Shown here piece by piece: positions 25,431 to 34,601 of a DNA stretch of 50,299 bases (positions are counted from its first letter, which is position 1; each line of letters begins with the position of its first letter). The stretch covers positions 1 to 50,299 of the forward strand of contig CANGLU010000016.1 in NCBI GenBank assembly GCA_947455025.1. Reading direction: 5' to 3'. Source of the DNA: Hyphomicrobiales bacterium (GTDB taxonomy: Bacteria; Pseudomonadota; Alphaproteobacteria; Rhizobiales; Beijerinckiaceae). The notes under the pieces are model-generated. The model was given only the letters and a program-made list of their open reading frames with translations. It searched no databases and was not told the DNA's origin. Position numbers and translations under genes: made by a program.

Positions 25431-27974
25431 TTATTGGCCTTTGAGATGCGCGGAGGGCTTTTCGTCCAAAACCCGCCACGTTCCGATAAGCCCGATGAGC
25501 ACGGTGGCTGCCGTGGCCAGAACCATTGTCCCGATAGCTGGGAGCGATGCAAAGACGAACCCCGATTTCATCGCGAAAACAACAACCGCGAATGCTGCAC
25601 CGGTACCTGCCAATAGGCCAAACAGAGCCGCCGCAAATCCTATAATTCCATATTCCATGCAATAAGAGAGTAATAGGCGGTTTCTGGTCGCGCCAAGGGT
25701 TTTGAGAATTACCGCATCGCGAATTCGATTGCGTTGGCCCGCACCTAAGGCGCCGGCAAGCACCAGAATGCCCGCTACAACGGTTATCGCACTGGCTCCT
25801 CTTATGCCCAGTACGAGTTTGGCCACCAATTCATTGATCGCATCCAGTGCCTCTTTAACCCGAATGGCGCTCACTGCCGGAAAAGCCTTGGCGGATTGGT
25901 TGAGAAGCGATGCTTCGTTTTTCGCGTCGCTGGCCCCTTTTGAGGTGAGCGTTGCCAAGTAGGAAGCAGGTGCGCCCGAAAACGTATTCGGTGAAAAAAC
26001 CATCACGAAATTAATACCCATGGATTGCCAGTCCACGCGCCTTAAATTGGCGATGGTTGCCGTCATCGTCCGTCCGAGCACATTCACGCTGATCTCGTCA
26101 CCCAGATGTAAGCCAAGCCCTTTAGCAATATCCGCTTCGAGTGAGACGAGAGGCGGTCCTTTATAGTCTGCCGACCACCAATCTCCCGCGACAAGGGTTG
26201 ATCCATCCGGAACACGGTCAGAAAAAGTTATGCCGCGGTCGCCCTCCAATACCCAGCTCGCATCCTCCGAGGATTTTGCATTTTCGGCTTTTACGCCTTT
26301 GAGTTCGGTTATTCTGCCGCGGAGCATGGGTACATGCACGATGGTTGCATCGCCCGCTGCACTGTGAAGGAATTGATCAAATCGTTCGAGATCGCGCCCG
26401 GGAATATCGACAAAGAAAAAGCTCGGCGCGCGCTCGGGTAGGCTTTTGGTCAGTTGCCGGCTGATATTGGCGTCGATCAAGCTAATTGCGACCAATAGAG
26501 TCACGCCAAGGCCCAGTGACAAAACAAGCGAAGGGGTAAGCGCGCCAGGTCGATAAATATTGCTCAATGCCAATCTAAACTCTGTTTTTTTAGGACGGGG
26601 CAGTCGCTTGGCCAGCGCCATAATAACGGAGGCGACAAGTCGTAAGACAACAAAGGCAATAAGAGTACCTACAACGCCCATTGATGCGAGAAATCGATCA
26701 AACGAAAAAAAGATAACGGCACTCGAAAGCGCCATAGCTGCGGCGATAGCCCCTAAGAGATATCGCAATCGCGGCCAAGATTTGTCGTCTGCTACCGCAT
26801 CCCGAAAAAGTGCCGCGACCGGAATATCGTGCACACGACCTAGCGGTCCTAGCGAAAAGGTAATTGCTGTTAGAATTCCATAAAGCGCACCGATAAAGAG
26901 CCTGCCACCATAGAGCTTCGGTTCAAGCGGAAAGGGTAGGAGCGGTGCAGCTAAATAGGTAACCACAAAGGGCAAGGCAGCGCCGATGATAAGCCCGATG
27001 ACAATCCCAACGATGGCTAGTCCGATGATTTCAATGAAAGCGATTGTAAACACGGTCGTTCCGCTGGCACCAAGCGCTTTCAATATCGCCATACTGTTTC
27101 GACGACGATCTAAATAGGCGCTGACGGCATTCGCAACGCCCGTTCCGCCGACAATAAGCGCAGTTAGTCCAACAAAGGTCAGAAACTGTGTGAAGCGTTC
27201 AATATTCTTGCTCAATTGGGGTGAGGCATTCAAACGGCTTCTAATTTCAAAGCCACTGTCCGAAAGTGTATGTGTGAGCAATGCAACTTTGTCACGGATG
27301 GCCATATCGTCGTTCTGGCCATCATGAACGAGAAGACGGTAGGTATAGCGAACAAGACTTCCTGGTTGCACAAGTCCCGAGGCGGTCAATGCGGCAGGCG
27401 ACAAGACCAAACGAGGCCCAAACGTTAAGCCGCTGCCGATGCGATCGGGTTCAGAAACAAGAATAGCCGAAAGACGGATTTTTGCATCGCCAAGCTTAAT
27501 GGTGCTTCCGGGTTTTAGATCCAAACGAGAAAAAAGAGCGAGGTCGGCAAAGGCTCCAAAGGCCCCATCCTGAAAGGATAGTGCAGCGTTGACCGACTGT
27601 GGAGGGTCGAGTTCGATAGCGCCAATGGAAGGATAGGTTTCATCGACGGCTTTGATGTCAACAAGCGCTGCCCCTTGATCAGAAGCCGCCATGCCACGCA
27701 GGCTCGCAATTTCGCTCACTTGGCCAATGTGAGAGAAAATCGCTTGTTCGGCATCTGTTGCAGGGCGATGCATGCGCGACAGTGAAATATCGGCACCAAG
27801 GATGGTTCGGCCTTCGGCTGCAAGGCCATCCGCCAATGAACGTGAGAGCGATTCAATGCCCACAATCGTGGTCACGCCTAAGGCGATACAAGCCAGAAAA
27901 ATTCCAAAGCCACGAAGCCCCTGGCGTAAATTTCGGAAGGCTAACCGAAAAGAGACGAATGAAAATCGGGTCAT
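25431..27974 (-). CDS. ABC transporter permease, FtsX-like (YbbP type)
   Basis: The 847-aa protein has the layout of YbbP. A first membrane segment near the N-terminus is followed by a large extracytoplasmic domain, then two FtsX-like permease blocks (about 255-420 and 720-840) with clusters of membrane helices. It works with the ATPase gene just upstream, whose TGA stop overlaps this ATG (ATGA), so the pair is coupled. A longer reading beginning at 28016 lies inside the ATPase gene and is not needed. In E. coli the same pair lies divergent to tesA, as here. The substrate of the YbbAP system is poorly defined; extraction of hydrophobic compounds has been proposed. Confidence 0.87.
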   Translation of the reverse strand: MTRFSFVSFRLAFRNLRQGLRGFGIFLACIALGVTTIVGIESLSRSLADGLAAEGRTILGADISLSRMHRPATDAEQAIFSHIGQVSEIASLRGMAASDQGAALVDIKAVDETYPSIGAIELDPPQSVNAALSFQDGAFGAFADLALFSRLDLKPGSTIKLGDAKIRLSAILVSEPDRIGSGLTFGPRLVLSPAALTASGLVQPGSLVRYTYRLLVHDGQNDDMAIRDKVALLTHTLSDSGFEIRSRLNASPQLSKNIERFTQFLTFVGLTALIVGGTGVANAVSAYLDRRRNSMAILKALGASGTTVFTIAFIEIIGLAIVGIVIGLIIGAALPFVVTYLAAPLLPFPLEPKLYGGRLFIGALYGILTAITFSLGPLGRVHDIPVAALFRDAVADDKSWPRLRYLLGAIAAAMALSSAVIFFSFDRFLASMGVVGTLIAFVVLRLVASVIMALAKRLPRPKKTEFRLALSNIYRPGALTPSLVLSLGLGVTLLVAISLIDANISRQLTKSLPERAPSFFFVDIPGRDLERFDQFLHSAAGDATIVHVPMLRGRITELKGVKAENAKSSEDASWVLEGDRGITFSDRVPDGSTLVAGDWWSADYKGPPLVSLEADIAKGLGLHLGDEISVNVLGRTMTATIANLRRVDWQSMGINFVMVFSPNTFSGAPASYLATLTSKGASDAKNEASLLNQSAKAFPAVSAIRVKEALDAINELVAKLVLGIRGASAITVVAGILVLAGALGAGQRNRIRDAVILKTLGATRNRLLLSYCMEYGIIGFAAALFGLLAGTGAAFAVVVFAMKSGFVFASLPAIGTMVLATAATVLIGLIGTWRVLDEKPSAHLKGQ

Positions 27975-28639
27975 GCGTCGATATGCCCAGAACGCAATCG
28001 AATAGTCCTGTCGCAACGCGCGGCCAATCCACTATCGTGCGTCACAAGCACCAAGGTCGTCTGTCGTTCCCGCTTTAATGCAAAAAGGAGATCGACGATC
28101 GCCAATCCATTCGCTTCGTCGAGATTGCCTGTTGGCTCGTCGGCGAAGAGAAGGGTTGGATCGGGCGCCATAGCTCGAGCAAGGGCGACGCGTTGTTGCT
28201 CACCGCCGGATAATTCAGCTGGAAAGTGATGTAACCGGTGCGACAGTCCAACGGCCTTTAATTCTTGCTCGGCTCGGCCAAACGGATCGGAATGATCGGC
28301 GAGCTCTAACGGGACGGCGACATTCTCTAAGGCCGTCATGGTCGGGATAAGGTGGAAGGATTGAAAAACAATCCCAATATGTTTGCCGCGAAAACGCGCG
28401 AGCGAATCCTCATCCATGCTGGTGAAATCTTCGCCGGCTACCAGAACTTGGCCCCTTTCGGCCTGTTCCAGCCCGGCCATGACCATCAACAACGTCGATT
28501 TACCCGAACCCGACGCGCCAACCAAACCAACAGCTTCGCCAGCAGCAACGGATAGGGTTATTCCGTTAAGGACATGGACCCTTGATGCCTCACGGCCAAG
28601 CGTTACATGTAAATCCCTGATTTCGATTGCCTTGACCAT
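27971..28639 (-). CDS. ABC transporter ATP-binding protein (YbbA type)
   Basis: This is the ATPase for the YbbP-like permease. From the ATG at 28639 the 222-aa protein has normal LolD/MacB-family length and starts MVKAIEIRDLHVTLG. Walker A GASGSGKST lies near residues 39-47, the signature LSGGEQQRVALARAM near 143-157, and Walker B LLFADEPTGNLD near 165. Longer readings to 28777 overlap the start region of tesA and add an unrelated N-terminus. The gene is divergent from tesA. Confidence 0.9.
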   Translation of the reverse strand: MVKAIEIRDLHVTLGREASRVHVLNGITLSVAAGEAVGLVGASGSGKSTLLMVMAGLEQAERGQVLVAGEDFTSMDEDSLARFRGKHIGIVFQSFHLIPTMTALENVAVPLELADHSDPFGRAEQELKAVGLSHRLHHFPAELSGGEQQRVALARAMAPDPTLLFADEPTGNLDEANGLAIVDLLFALKRERQTTLVLVTHDSGLAARCDRTIRLRSGHIDA

Positions 28640-28714
28640 TCTGTTGAGAACCCCGATCTTGTAGTGATCATGCTTACATATGTATCCCGAGTCGCTTTGG
28701 CTATTATTCCTCAC

Positions 28715-29350
28715 ATGCGCGAGGCTAGACGAAGTGTCGCGATGGGCTTTCTTATCGTTTTTATGTTTGGGCACCACATGGCCGCATATGCCAAACCCTT
28801 AACGCTGGTAGCCTTTGGTGACAGTCTCACGGCCGGTTATTTGTTGCCGCAAGATCAAGGCTTCCCAGCTGTTTTGGAGCGCGAATTAAAAGCGCGAGGC
28901 CATGACGTCGTGGTGATCAATGGTGGCGTATCCGGTGATACAACAGCCGATGGACTAGCGCGATTGGATTGGACGATTCCCGATGGCGTGTCTGGGATTA
29001 TTTTGGAACTTGGTGCCAATGACATGTTGCGCGGCCTCGATCCGACCATTCCAAGGAATAATTTGCGCGAGATTTTAACCCGCCTCCAAGCCCGGAAAAT
29101 TCCCGTCCTGTTGATGGGAATGAAGGCGCAAACCAATTTTGGGCCGGACTATGTGGGCGCATTCGATTCAATCTATCCCGACATGGCCCATGAATTTAAT
29201 CTACCGCTATATGGTTTCTTTTTGGAGGGTGTCGCCGGCCATCCGGACTTTTCCCTTCAGGATGGATTGCATCCGAATGCCGCAGGGGTTCAAAAAATTG
29301 TCGGTCTAACCCTACCGATGATGGAAGATTTCCTTGCCAAGCTTCCATAA
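28715..29350 (+). CDS. tesA: Arylesterase / acyl-CoA thioesterase I (TesA, GDSL hydrolase)
   Basis: TesA is a periplasmic SGNH hydrolase with thioesterase, arylesterase and lysophospholipase activity. All four blocks are present: VAFGDSLTAGY (catalytic Ser), NGGVSGDTTADG (Gly), ELGANDMLRG (Asn) and DGLHPNAAG (Asp-x-x-His). An N-terminal signal peptide (RRS basic region, a hydrophobic GFLIVFMF core, then AYA) fits export. The exact start is unclear: the ATG at 28715 gives 211 aa with a standard signal peptide. GTG 28664, ATG 28670 and ATG 28742 are alternatives, and none has a strong ribosome binding site. It is divergent from the ybbAP-like genes, as in E. coli. Confidence 0.9.
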   Translation: MREARRSVAMGFLIVFMFGHHMAAYAKPLTLVAFGDSLTAGYLLPQDQGFPAVLERELKARGHDVVVINGGVSGDTTADGLARLDWTIPDGVSGIILELGANDMLRGLDPTIPRNNLREILTRLQARKIPVLLMGMKAQTNFGPDYVGAFDSIYPDMAHEFNLPLYGFFLEGVAGHPDFSLQDGLHPNAAGVQKIVGLTLPMMEDFLAKLP

Positions 29351-29430
29351 TCTCTGACATGCCAGTGTCACGCTGCGCCGATAGCTAGCGCGCATTCATC
29401 CAGTTCCATAGCCTGTGGGGAAATAAGTTT

Positions 29431-30480
29431 ATGCTGTATCGCAAGCTCGGCCGTACAGGCCTTGATGTATCAACCATTTGTCTGGGTACAATGACGTGGG
29501 GGGAACAGAACACCGAGGCTGAGGCTTTCGAGCAGATGGATTATGCGCTTACCCAAGGCGTGAATTTTTTTGATACTGCCGAGATGTATGCGATTCCGCC
29601 TAAGGCTGAAACCCAAGGCCGGACCGAGACGATGATTGGCCATTGGTTCAAGGCACGCGGCAACCGCGACAAAGTCATTCTGGCTTCCAAAGTAGCGGGG
29701 CGGGGTGCCATGAACTGGCTTCGCAAGGATGGCTCCAACGTCGAACAGACCCCTGCCCAAATGCGCGAAGCGATTGAAAACAGCCTTCGTCGCCTTCAAA
29801 CCGATTACATCGATCTCTATCAATTGCATTGGCCGGACCGCCCCATGCCGTGGGGTTCCAATCCAACCGCTTTCAAACTTGAGGCCTATCAAGGCCAAGA
29901 AAATTCGATGCTTGAGATCCTCGAAACGCTCGGCACCTTCGTCAAAGAAGGCAAAGTCCGTCACGTTGGATTATCAAATGAAAGCGCTTGGGGCACCATG
30001 ACCTATCTCGCGCTTTCCGAGAAGCACGGCTTGCCGCGAATGGCGAGCATTCAAAATGCCTATAATTTACTGAACCGTACCTATGAGACGGCATTGGGTG
30101 AAGTCTCGATGCGGGAGGAAATCGGCCTCTTGGCGTTTTCGCCGCTTGCCCAAGGGTATCTCACGGGAAAATATTTAGATGGAGCCCGTCCGGCGGGCGC
30201 ACGCACGACCCTCTTTAATCGCGGTCAGCGCTATCAGACGCCGAATGCCGAGCTTGCCATTAAGGCCTATGTCGCCTTGGCGAAGGAAGCGGGCATGCGC
30301 CCTGAAGATTTGGCGCAAGCCTTTGTCAATTCAAGGCCATTTTTAGGTGCCAATATCATTGGTGCCACAACAATGGAGCAGCTTAAAATTGCCATCGCTT
30401 CGGTTAAGATTGAGATGACACCGGAGCTGGAGGCGAAAATTAATGCCATCCATCATACCTACTGCAATCCATGCCCTTAA
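29431..30480 (+). CDS. Aldo/keto reductase (Tas-like)
   Basis: This 349-aa NADPH-dependent oxidoreductase is close in length and layout to E. coli Tas. The catalytic residues are visible: Asp48 and Tyr53 in FFDTAEMY, Lys87 in ASKVAG, and the histidine in LYQLHWPDRP. The cofactor segment near GLSNESAWG and the late NIIGATTMEQL motif complete the family pattern. The substrate is unknown. It ends at a strong terminator and is convergent with the permease genes of the polyamine-type transporter. Confidence 0.88.
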   Translation: MLYRKLGRTGLDVSTICLGTMTWGEQNTEAEAFEQMDYALTQGVNFFDTAEMYAIPPKAETQGRTETMIGHWFKARGNRDKVILASKVAGRGAMNWLRKDGSNVEQTPAQMREAIENSLRRLQTDYIDLYQLHWPDRPMPWGSNPTAFKLEAYQGQENSMLEILETLGTFVKEGKVRHVGLSNESAWGTMTYLALSEKHGLPRMASIQNAYNLLNRTYETALGEVSMREEIGLLAFSPLAQGYLTGKYLDGARPAGARTTLFNRGQRYQTPNAELAIKAYVALAKEAGMRPEDLAQAFVNSRPFLGANIIGATTMEQLKIAIASVKIEMTPELEAKINAIHHTYCNPCP

Positions 30481-30517
30481 TGGGATTGCAAGAGAACTAA
30501 ATTGAACGGTTTTAAAT

Positions 30518-30554
30518 GGCGCTTTCAACCTAATCGTTGAAAGCGCCGTTTTTT
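30518..30554. terminator. Strong intrinsic terminator after the aldo/keto reductase gene
   Basis: A perfect 12-bp stem (GGCGCTTTCAAC at 30518-30529 with GTTGAAAGCGCC at 30536-30547) closes a 6-base loop and is followed by T6. AAA on the left pairs with the first T residues and lets it also work for the convergent potI-like gene, which ends inside it. Confidence 0.93.
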
Positions 30555-31374
30555 AATCTTCCGCTACGACCAGCGCAGCAGCACGCTTTTCAGCTCTACG
30601 CCGCAACACTTCGTAGGTGACCGCGCAAATGACGGTCACGACGATCAGCAATAGCGCCAATGCATTGATCGTTGGCGTGATACCTGAGCGAATTTTCGAG
30701 CCGACATAAACGGTCAGCGTGTCGGAATTTCCACGCGTAAACAATGTGACGTTAAAGTTTTCAACCGATTGGAAAAACGCGATGATCGCGCCAGCGCCAA
30801 TAGCCGGATAAAGATGCGGCACGAGGATGCGGCGAATGACTTGACCATGGCTTGCACCCAGATCAAGAGCCGCTTCTTCGAGGCCAGGATCAAAGCTTTG
30901 CAGACGTGCGAGCACGAGCAGCATGACGTAAGCGGCCACGAAGGAAACCTGACCTAACACGGACAGATAGAGACCCGCCGATACGCCAAAGCTATTCCAG
31001 AACAGCAAAGTCGAAATGCCGATAACGGCGCCCGGTGTTAAAATAGGTGCCACCATGAAGCCATAGAGGAAGGAACGCACTTTCGGTTTGACGCTGTTCA
31101 ACAAAATGGCGGCCGCCGTTCCAATCGGAACGGAGATGAAGACCACGGCCAGGGCAACCCATGTTGTGTTCCGAACGGAACCCCACATCCGTTGGTCATT
31201 CCACAAATCGATGAACCAGCGATCGGTTATACCAACCCACGGATAAACGGATGGGAACCGCGTATTGTTAAGGCCTGCGCCACCCATGATTGCCAAAGGC
31301 AGCAACATATAGGCGAGGAATAAAGCGAGGTAGACCCGCATGGTGATTTTAGCGAAGGTTTGGGAATTCATCAT
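30553..31374 (-). CDS. Polyamine-type ABC transporter permease (PotI/PotC-like)
   Basis: This 273-aa inner-membrane permease has about six helices and the binding-protein-dependent transport signature around EEAALDLGASHGQVIRRILVPHLYPA (the EAA loop that docks the ATPase). The two-permease layout with PotH ahead of it is that of the putrescine/spermidine importers. It is the last gene of the ATPase-PotH-PotI unit and starts 7 bases after the preceding gene. The compound carried may be a polyamine, a guanidino compound or another cationic amine; the sequence does not decide. Confidence 0.87.
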   Translation of the reverse strand: MMNSQTFAKITMRVYLALFLAYMLLPLAIMGGAGLNNTRFPSVYPWVGITDRWFIDLWNDQRMWGSVRNTTWVALAVVFISVPIGTAAAILLNSVKPKVRSFLYGFMVAPILTPGAVIGISTLLFWNSFGVSAGLYLSVLGQVSFVAAYVMLLVLARLQSFDPGLEEAALDLGASHGQVIRRILVPHLYPAIGAGAIIAFFQSVENFNVTLFTRGNSDTLTVYVGSKIRSGITPTINALALLLIVVTVICAVTYEVLRRRAEKRAAALVVAED

Positions 31375-31381
31375 CGGCCCC

Positions 31382-32266
31382 TTACTTTGCTATATCGACG
31401 AGGCGCACATTAAGGACGCGCATGACGAGGCTAACGAACAGAATGCACAGCGCTAACAATAAGAATGCATAGGCTGAACCAACATTCCAATCCAGCCCTT
31501 CAAACATCCATTGCTGAATGATTTCGGTAAACCAGCGTGAATTGGTCGATGCGAGGGTTGTCGGCACGACAACCGATCCAGCGCAAAGCATGAAGACCAT
31601 CACGCAGCCTGATGCGATACCGGGTTTCGCATGCGGTATAACAACCCGCCAATGCGTACGCCATGTTGATGCGCCAAGATCCTGCGATGCCTCGATTTGG
31701 TTTGTATCGAGCGCTTGGATCGCGTTGTAAATGGGGAACAACATGAAGAGGATATAGGCATAAACCAGACCGATCACGACCGATTGGAAGCCTGATATCC
31801 AGCGGATAGGCTTATCAATCAGACCGATGCCCGTGAGAATGGCGTTTAGCGGACCTTGCATCGACAAAATAATAAACCATGCAAAAGAACGCAAAATTTC
31901 ACTGACCCACAAAGGAATAAGCAAGACGAGAAAAAACGTCGCCGTATCCGTTGGCTTTAAAACCTTCGCCAAAATATAGGCGAGGGGGTAGGTAATGGCG
32001 AGGCAGATAATCGTCACCAAGCTGCTGTACAAAATCGTCAAGAAAAAGACGTTGATGTGAATAGGGCTGTTAAAAAACGTGACGTAGTTTTTTAGCGTAT
32101 ACACATCATTCGGTCCGCCCAATTGATCGACGGGAAGATAGAGCCGAAACGAGAACTTAAAGAGCACAAGATTTGGAATTACGACAAGCGCGAGCAACCA
32201 AAAGGCCGTCATAGCGGCCATCATCACTGATAAACTAATCCCGTATCGCCGAATGAGTTCCTGCAT
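31382..32266 (-). CDS. Polyamine-type ABC transporter permease (PotH/PotB-like)
   Basis: The 294-aa permease has six predicted helices and an EAA loop, EASQDLGASTWRTHWRVVIPHAKPG, characteristic of MalF/PotB-type import permeases. The N-terminal helix and the long first periplasmic loop (FRLYLPVDQLGG) match PotH/PotB. It lies between the ATPase gene (13 bases) and the PotI-like gene (7 bases), so the three membrane-complex genes are almost surely one operon. Confidence 0.88.
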   Translation of the reverse strand: MQELIRRYGISLSVMMAAMTAFWLLALVVIPNLVLFKFSFRLYLPVDQLGGPNDVYTLKNYVTFFNSPIHINVFFLTILYSSLVTIICLAITYPLAYILAKVLKPTDTATFFLVLLIPLWVSEILRSFAWFIILSMQGPLNAILTGIGLIDKPIRWISGFQSVVIGLVYAYILFMLFPIYNAIQALDTNQIEASQDLGASTWRTHWRVVIPHAKPGIASGCVMVFMLCAGSVVVPTTLASTNSRWFTEIIQQWMFEGLDWNVGSAYAFLLLALCILFVSLVMRVLNVRLVDIAK

Positions 32267-32279
32267 CTTCCGCTACCTC

Positions 32280-33377
32280 TCAGTGTCCGTGCCGGGAGGT
32301 GGCCGCTTCGGATAAGATCATGCAGCTTTCTGGATTGAAGACCATCTGGCAGGCCGTATGCGGTGCAGGTGGCGGAACCGATGGATCATTCTGCACCTGA
32401 ACCATATGCGTATCGCCCGCTTGATCGCGAACAAACACGTTCACAAAATTTCCCTCAAAGGCAATTTCGGTAACTTCAACGGGAATCGAATTCACTTTTG
32501 CTTCATTCGCTGGACGAAGGGAGCAAAATTCGGGTCTAACAAAGAGCTTTGCCTCGTCTCCCATGCCTACGGCTGCGCCAAGCTTGGCTTGGAATGAACC
32601 CTTGGCTGTTTCAAACTGTGCCATGCCCCCAGATACCGAGGTAACCTTGCCGGCAATCACATTATTTTCACCAACGAACGATGCAACAAAGCCGTTGACC
32701 GGATTGTTGTAAATTTCCTGCGGTGTGGCGACCTGCTGCAAGACGCCCTGCGACATCACACCAACGCGGTCTGACATTGCGAGCGCTTCGCCCTGATCAT
32801 GGGTGATGTAGATGAAGGTAACGCCCGTCCGCTTTTGGATCGCCCGCAATTCGGCGCGCATATGTTGGCGCAATTTCAAATCGAGCGCCGAAAGTGGTTC
32901 ATCCAGCAACATAACTTTAGGTTCAACCGCTAAAGCGCGGGCAATCGCCACACGTTGCTTTTGGCCGCCGGAAAGCTGGCTGACGCGCTTGTCGGCTGAA
33001 TCATGCAAATCGACGAGCTGAAGCAATTCTTCGGCTTTCGCGCGGCGGATTTCTTTCGACACGCCACGAACCTCAAGGCCGAATGTAATATTTTCCCAAA
33101 CGGGCATTAGCGGAAAAAGCGCTAAATTTTGAAAGATAAGCGCGGTGGGGCGCGCATTGGGGCGAATGCCCTTCATGTCCTTGCCACCAATTTTTACCGC
33201 ACCTTGCGTCGGCTCCATAAAGCCGGAAATCAAACGAAGGATCGTCGTCTTGCCGCAGCCGGACGGGCCTAAAAATGAGAAAAACTCACCGGGCTTGATC
33301 GTCACTTCAACATTATTTACAGCGCGAAAACTGCCGAAATCCATGCAAATTTGAGATAAATGAACGTCTTCACTCAT
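32280..33377 (-). CDS. Polyamine-type ABC transporter ATP-binding protein (PotG/PotA-like)
   Basis: This 365-aa ATPase powers the importer. Walker A GPSGCGKTT is at residues 37-45, the signature LSGGQKQRVAIARAL near 134-148 and Walker B VMLLDEPLSALD near 153-164. A C-terminal TOBE regulatory domain (about 285-350) is typical of PotA/PotG and related MalK-like ATPases. It is separated from the binding-protein gene by 87 bases that contain an intrinsic terminator, so its expression is expected to be lower than that of the binding protein. Confidence 0.9.
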   Translation of the reverse strand: MSEDVHLSQICMDFGSFRAVNNVEVTIKPGEFFSFLGPSGCGKTTILRLISGFMEPTQGAVKIGGKDMKGIRPNARPTALIFQNLALFPLMPVWENITFGLEVRGVSKEIRRAKAEELLQLVDLHDSADKRVSQLSGGQKQRVAIARALAVEPKVMLLDEPLSALDLKLRQHMRAELRAIQKRTGVTFIYITHDQGEALAMSDRVGVMSQGVLQQVATPQEIYNNPVNGFVASFVGENNVIAGKVTSVSGGMAQFETAKGSFQAKLGAAVGMGDEAKLFVRPEFCSLRPANEAKVNSIPVEVTEIAFEGNFVNVFVRDQAGDTHMVQVQNDPSVPPPAPHTACQMVFNPESCMILSEAATSRHGH

Positions 33378-33418
33378 TTTGAGACCGAATTCTTTCTGAT
33401 GCCGCGCTAGGTTTATGC

Positions 33419-33450
33419 AAAAAAACGGCGGGTCCGAGAACCCGCCGTTT
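33419..33450 (-). terminator. Intrinsic terminator between binding-protein and ATPase genes
   Basis: On the minus strand an 11-bp stem (ACCCGCCGTTT with AAACGGCGGGT) closes a 6-base loop and runs into seven T residues. It sits right after the substrate-binding-protein gene and before the ATPase gene of the same transporter. Partial readthrough would give many binding proteins per membrane complex, a known arrangement in ABC importers such as malE-malF. Confidence 0.88.
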
Positions 33451-33464
33451 GAATTTTTAGTGGA

Positions 33465-34601
33465 TTATGCCGCGATGAACTTGTCGGCGTATTCAGCGCG
33501 CAGCTTCAAGAAGGAGCTGGTCTGAACTGGCCACCACCAGAGCTTCGAAAGAGCGTCGCCTGGGAACGAGTTCGTGTAGAACTTCGCAACAGCAGGATCC
33601 AACTTCGCGCCAGCGCCCTTACCGACCGGATTGGCCGAGAATGCCGTTGCCCAAAGTGCAGAACCTTCAGCCGACGACACCCAGTTTTGGAAGGCGTGAG
33701 CTTGTTCTACGTTCTTGGCGTTCTTCATCAGCATGTTGCCCTGGTTCCAAGCAAACGCGCCTTCCTTAGGAGCGATGTAGGAGTAAGGACCTTCCTTGCC
33801 CATGTTGTAGCCGGTCGAATCCCACGTCAGGCCGATAACGCAACCATTGGTGCGGAAGCCAGCCTGCGCTTCGTTTTCGCCCTTCCAGAACTGTGCGATG
33901 TTCTTTTTATGCTTGATGGCTTCGGCCAAGATAACGTCCCAGATCTTCTTCATCTTGGCGTCGTCCTTATAGCCTTCCATGAACGGATGAGGCAGTTTGC
34001 CCTGAGCGTCCATTACGCGGCCGAGTGCTGCGAGTGCCGAATGGGCGCGGACGCAGACTTTGCCTTCGAACTTGGCATCCCAAAGGTCTGCAAGGCTAGC
34101 CTTGCCGTATTCCATTGGAGCTTCCTTCGTATTGAAGGTGAGCGCTTCCGTGCCCCAGACGCCTGGGAGGAATAAGCGCTTGCCGTCGATCGTAGCCATA
34201 TCGCCAGCGAGTCCGGATACGAGGCCAGCTTCCCATTGATCAAGCTTAATCTTGCTCATGTCCCAAGCCTGAACGAGGCCGTTTTCGGCATAGGACTGCA
34301 CGCGGTCAACGGTAGGCTCGATCACGTCGACGGCACCCGTCTGAATGGCGAGCTTGGCTTGAGCGAAGATCGTGTCGTTGTCAGGTTGTTCCGTGAAGTT
34401 CATCTTGATGCCGGTTGCTTTCGTAAACGAAGCAAAGGCGTCTTTGAAGTCATAACCGGCCCAGCCCATATAGTTCAGCTCGCCCGATGAGGCGAGTGCG
34501 GAGCGGGAAACCAGCGCAGGTGCAGCAACTGCACCGAGGCCGAGAGCTGCCGTGCTCTTTAGAAATGAACGGCGGCTTACAGATGTCGTGTTCTTGATCA
34601 C
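33465..34601 (-). CDS. Polyamine-type ABC transporter substrate-binding protein (PotF/PotD-like), Tat-type signal
   Basis: The 378-aa periplasmic protein captures the substrate for the adjacent importer. It starts with a twin-arginine-like signal (SRRSFLKSTAALGLG) ending near ALA-SS, followed by the family opening LNYMGWAGYDF. The closed-lobe region GLTWDSTGYNMGKEG and the aromatic C-terminal segment KLWWWPVQTSS follow. The GTG at 34601 has GGAG 8 bases upstream; an ATG 33 bases earlier is the alternative. Aromatic and acidic residues suit a cationic amine, but whether the ligand is putrescine, agmatine, GABA-like or other is unknown. The Tat-type signal suggests the protein folds before export. 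Confidence 0.87.
   Translation of the reverse strand: MIKNTTSVSRRSFLKSTAALGLGAVAAPALVSRSALASSGELNYMGWAGYDFKDAFASFTKATGIKMNFTEQPDNDTIFAQAKLAIQTGAVDVIEPTVDRVQSYAENGLVQAWDMSKIKLDQWEAGLVSGLAGDMATIDGKRLFLPGVWGTEALTFNTKEAPMEYGKASLADLWDAKFEGKVCVRAHSALAALGRVMDAQGKLPHPFMEGYKDDAKMKKIWDVILAEAIKHKKNIAQFWKGENEAQAGFRTNGCVIGLTWDSTGYNMGKEGPYSYIAPKEGAFAWNQGNMLMKNAKNVEQAHAFQNWVSSAEGSALWATAFSANPVGKGAGAKLDPAVAKFYTNSFPGDALSKLWWWPVQTSSFLKLRAEYADKFIAA

Noticed and set aside
33687-34175. A 162-codon plus-strand frame opposite the substrate-binding-protein gene
   Set aside because: No recognisable domain and no ribosome binding site; the minus-strand protein is a clear ABC binding protein.
30553-34601. Assigning the ABC importer to 2-aminoethylphosphonate
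   Set aside because: Some aminophosphonate importers resemble polyamine systems, but this one is separated from phnWAY by another operon and a terminator and lies beside amine-type genes.
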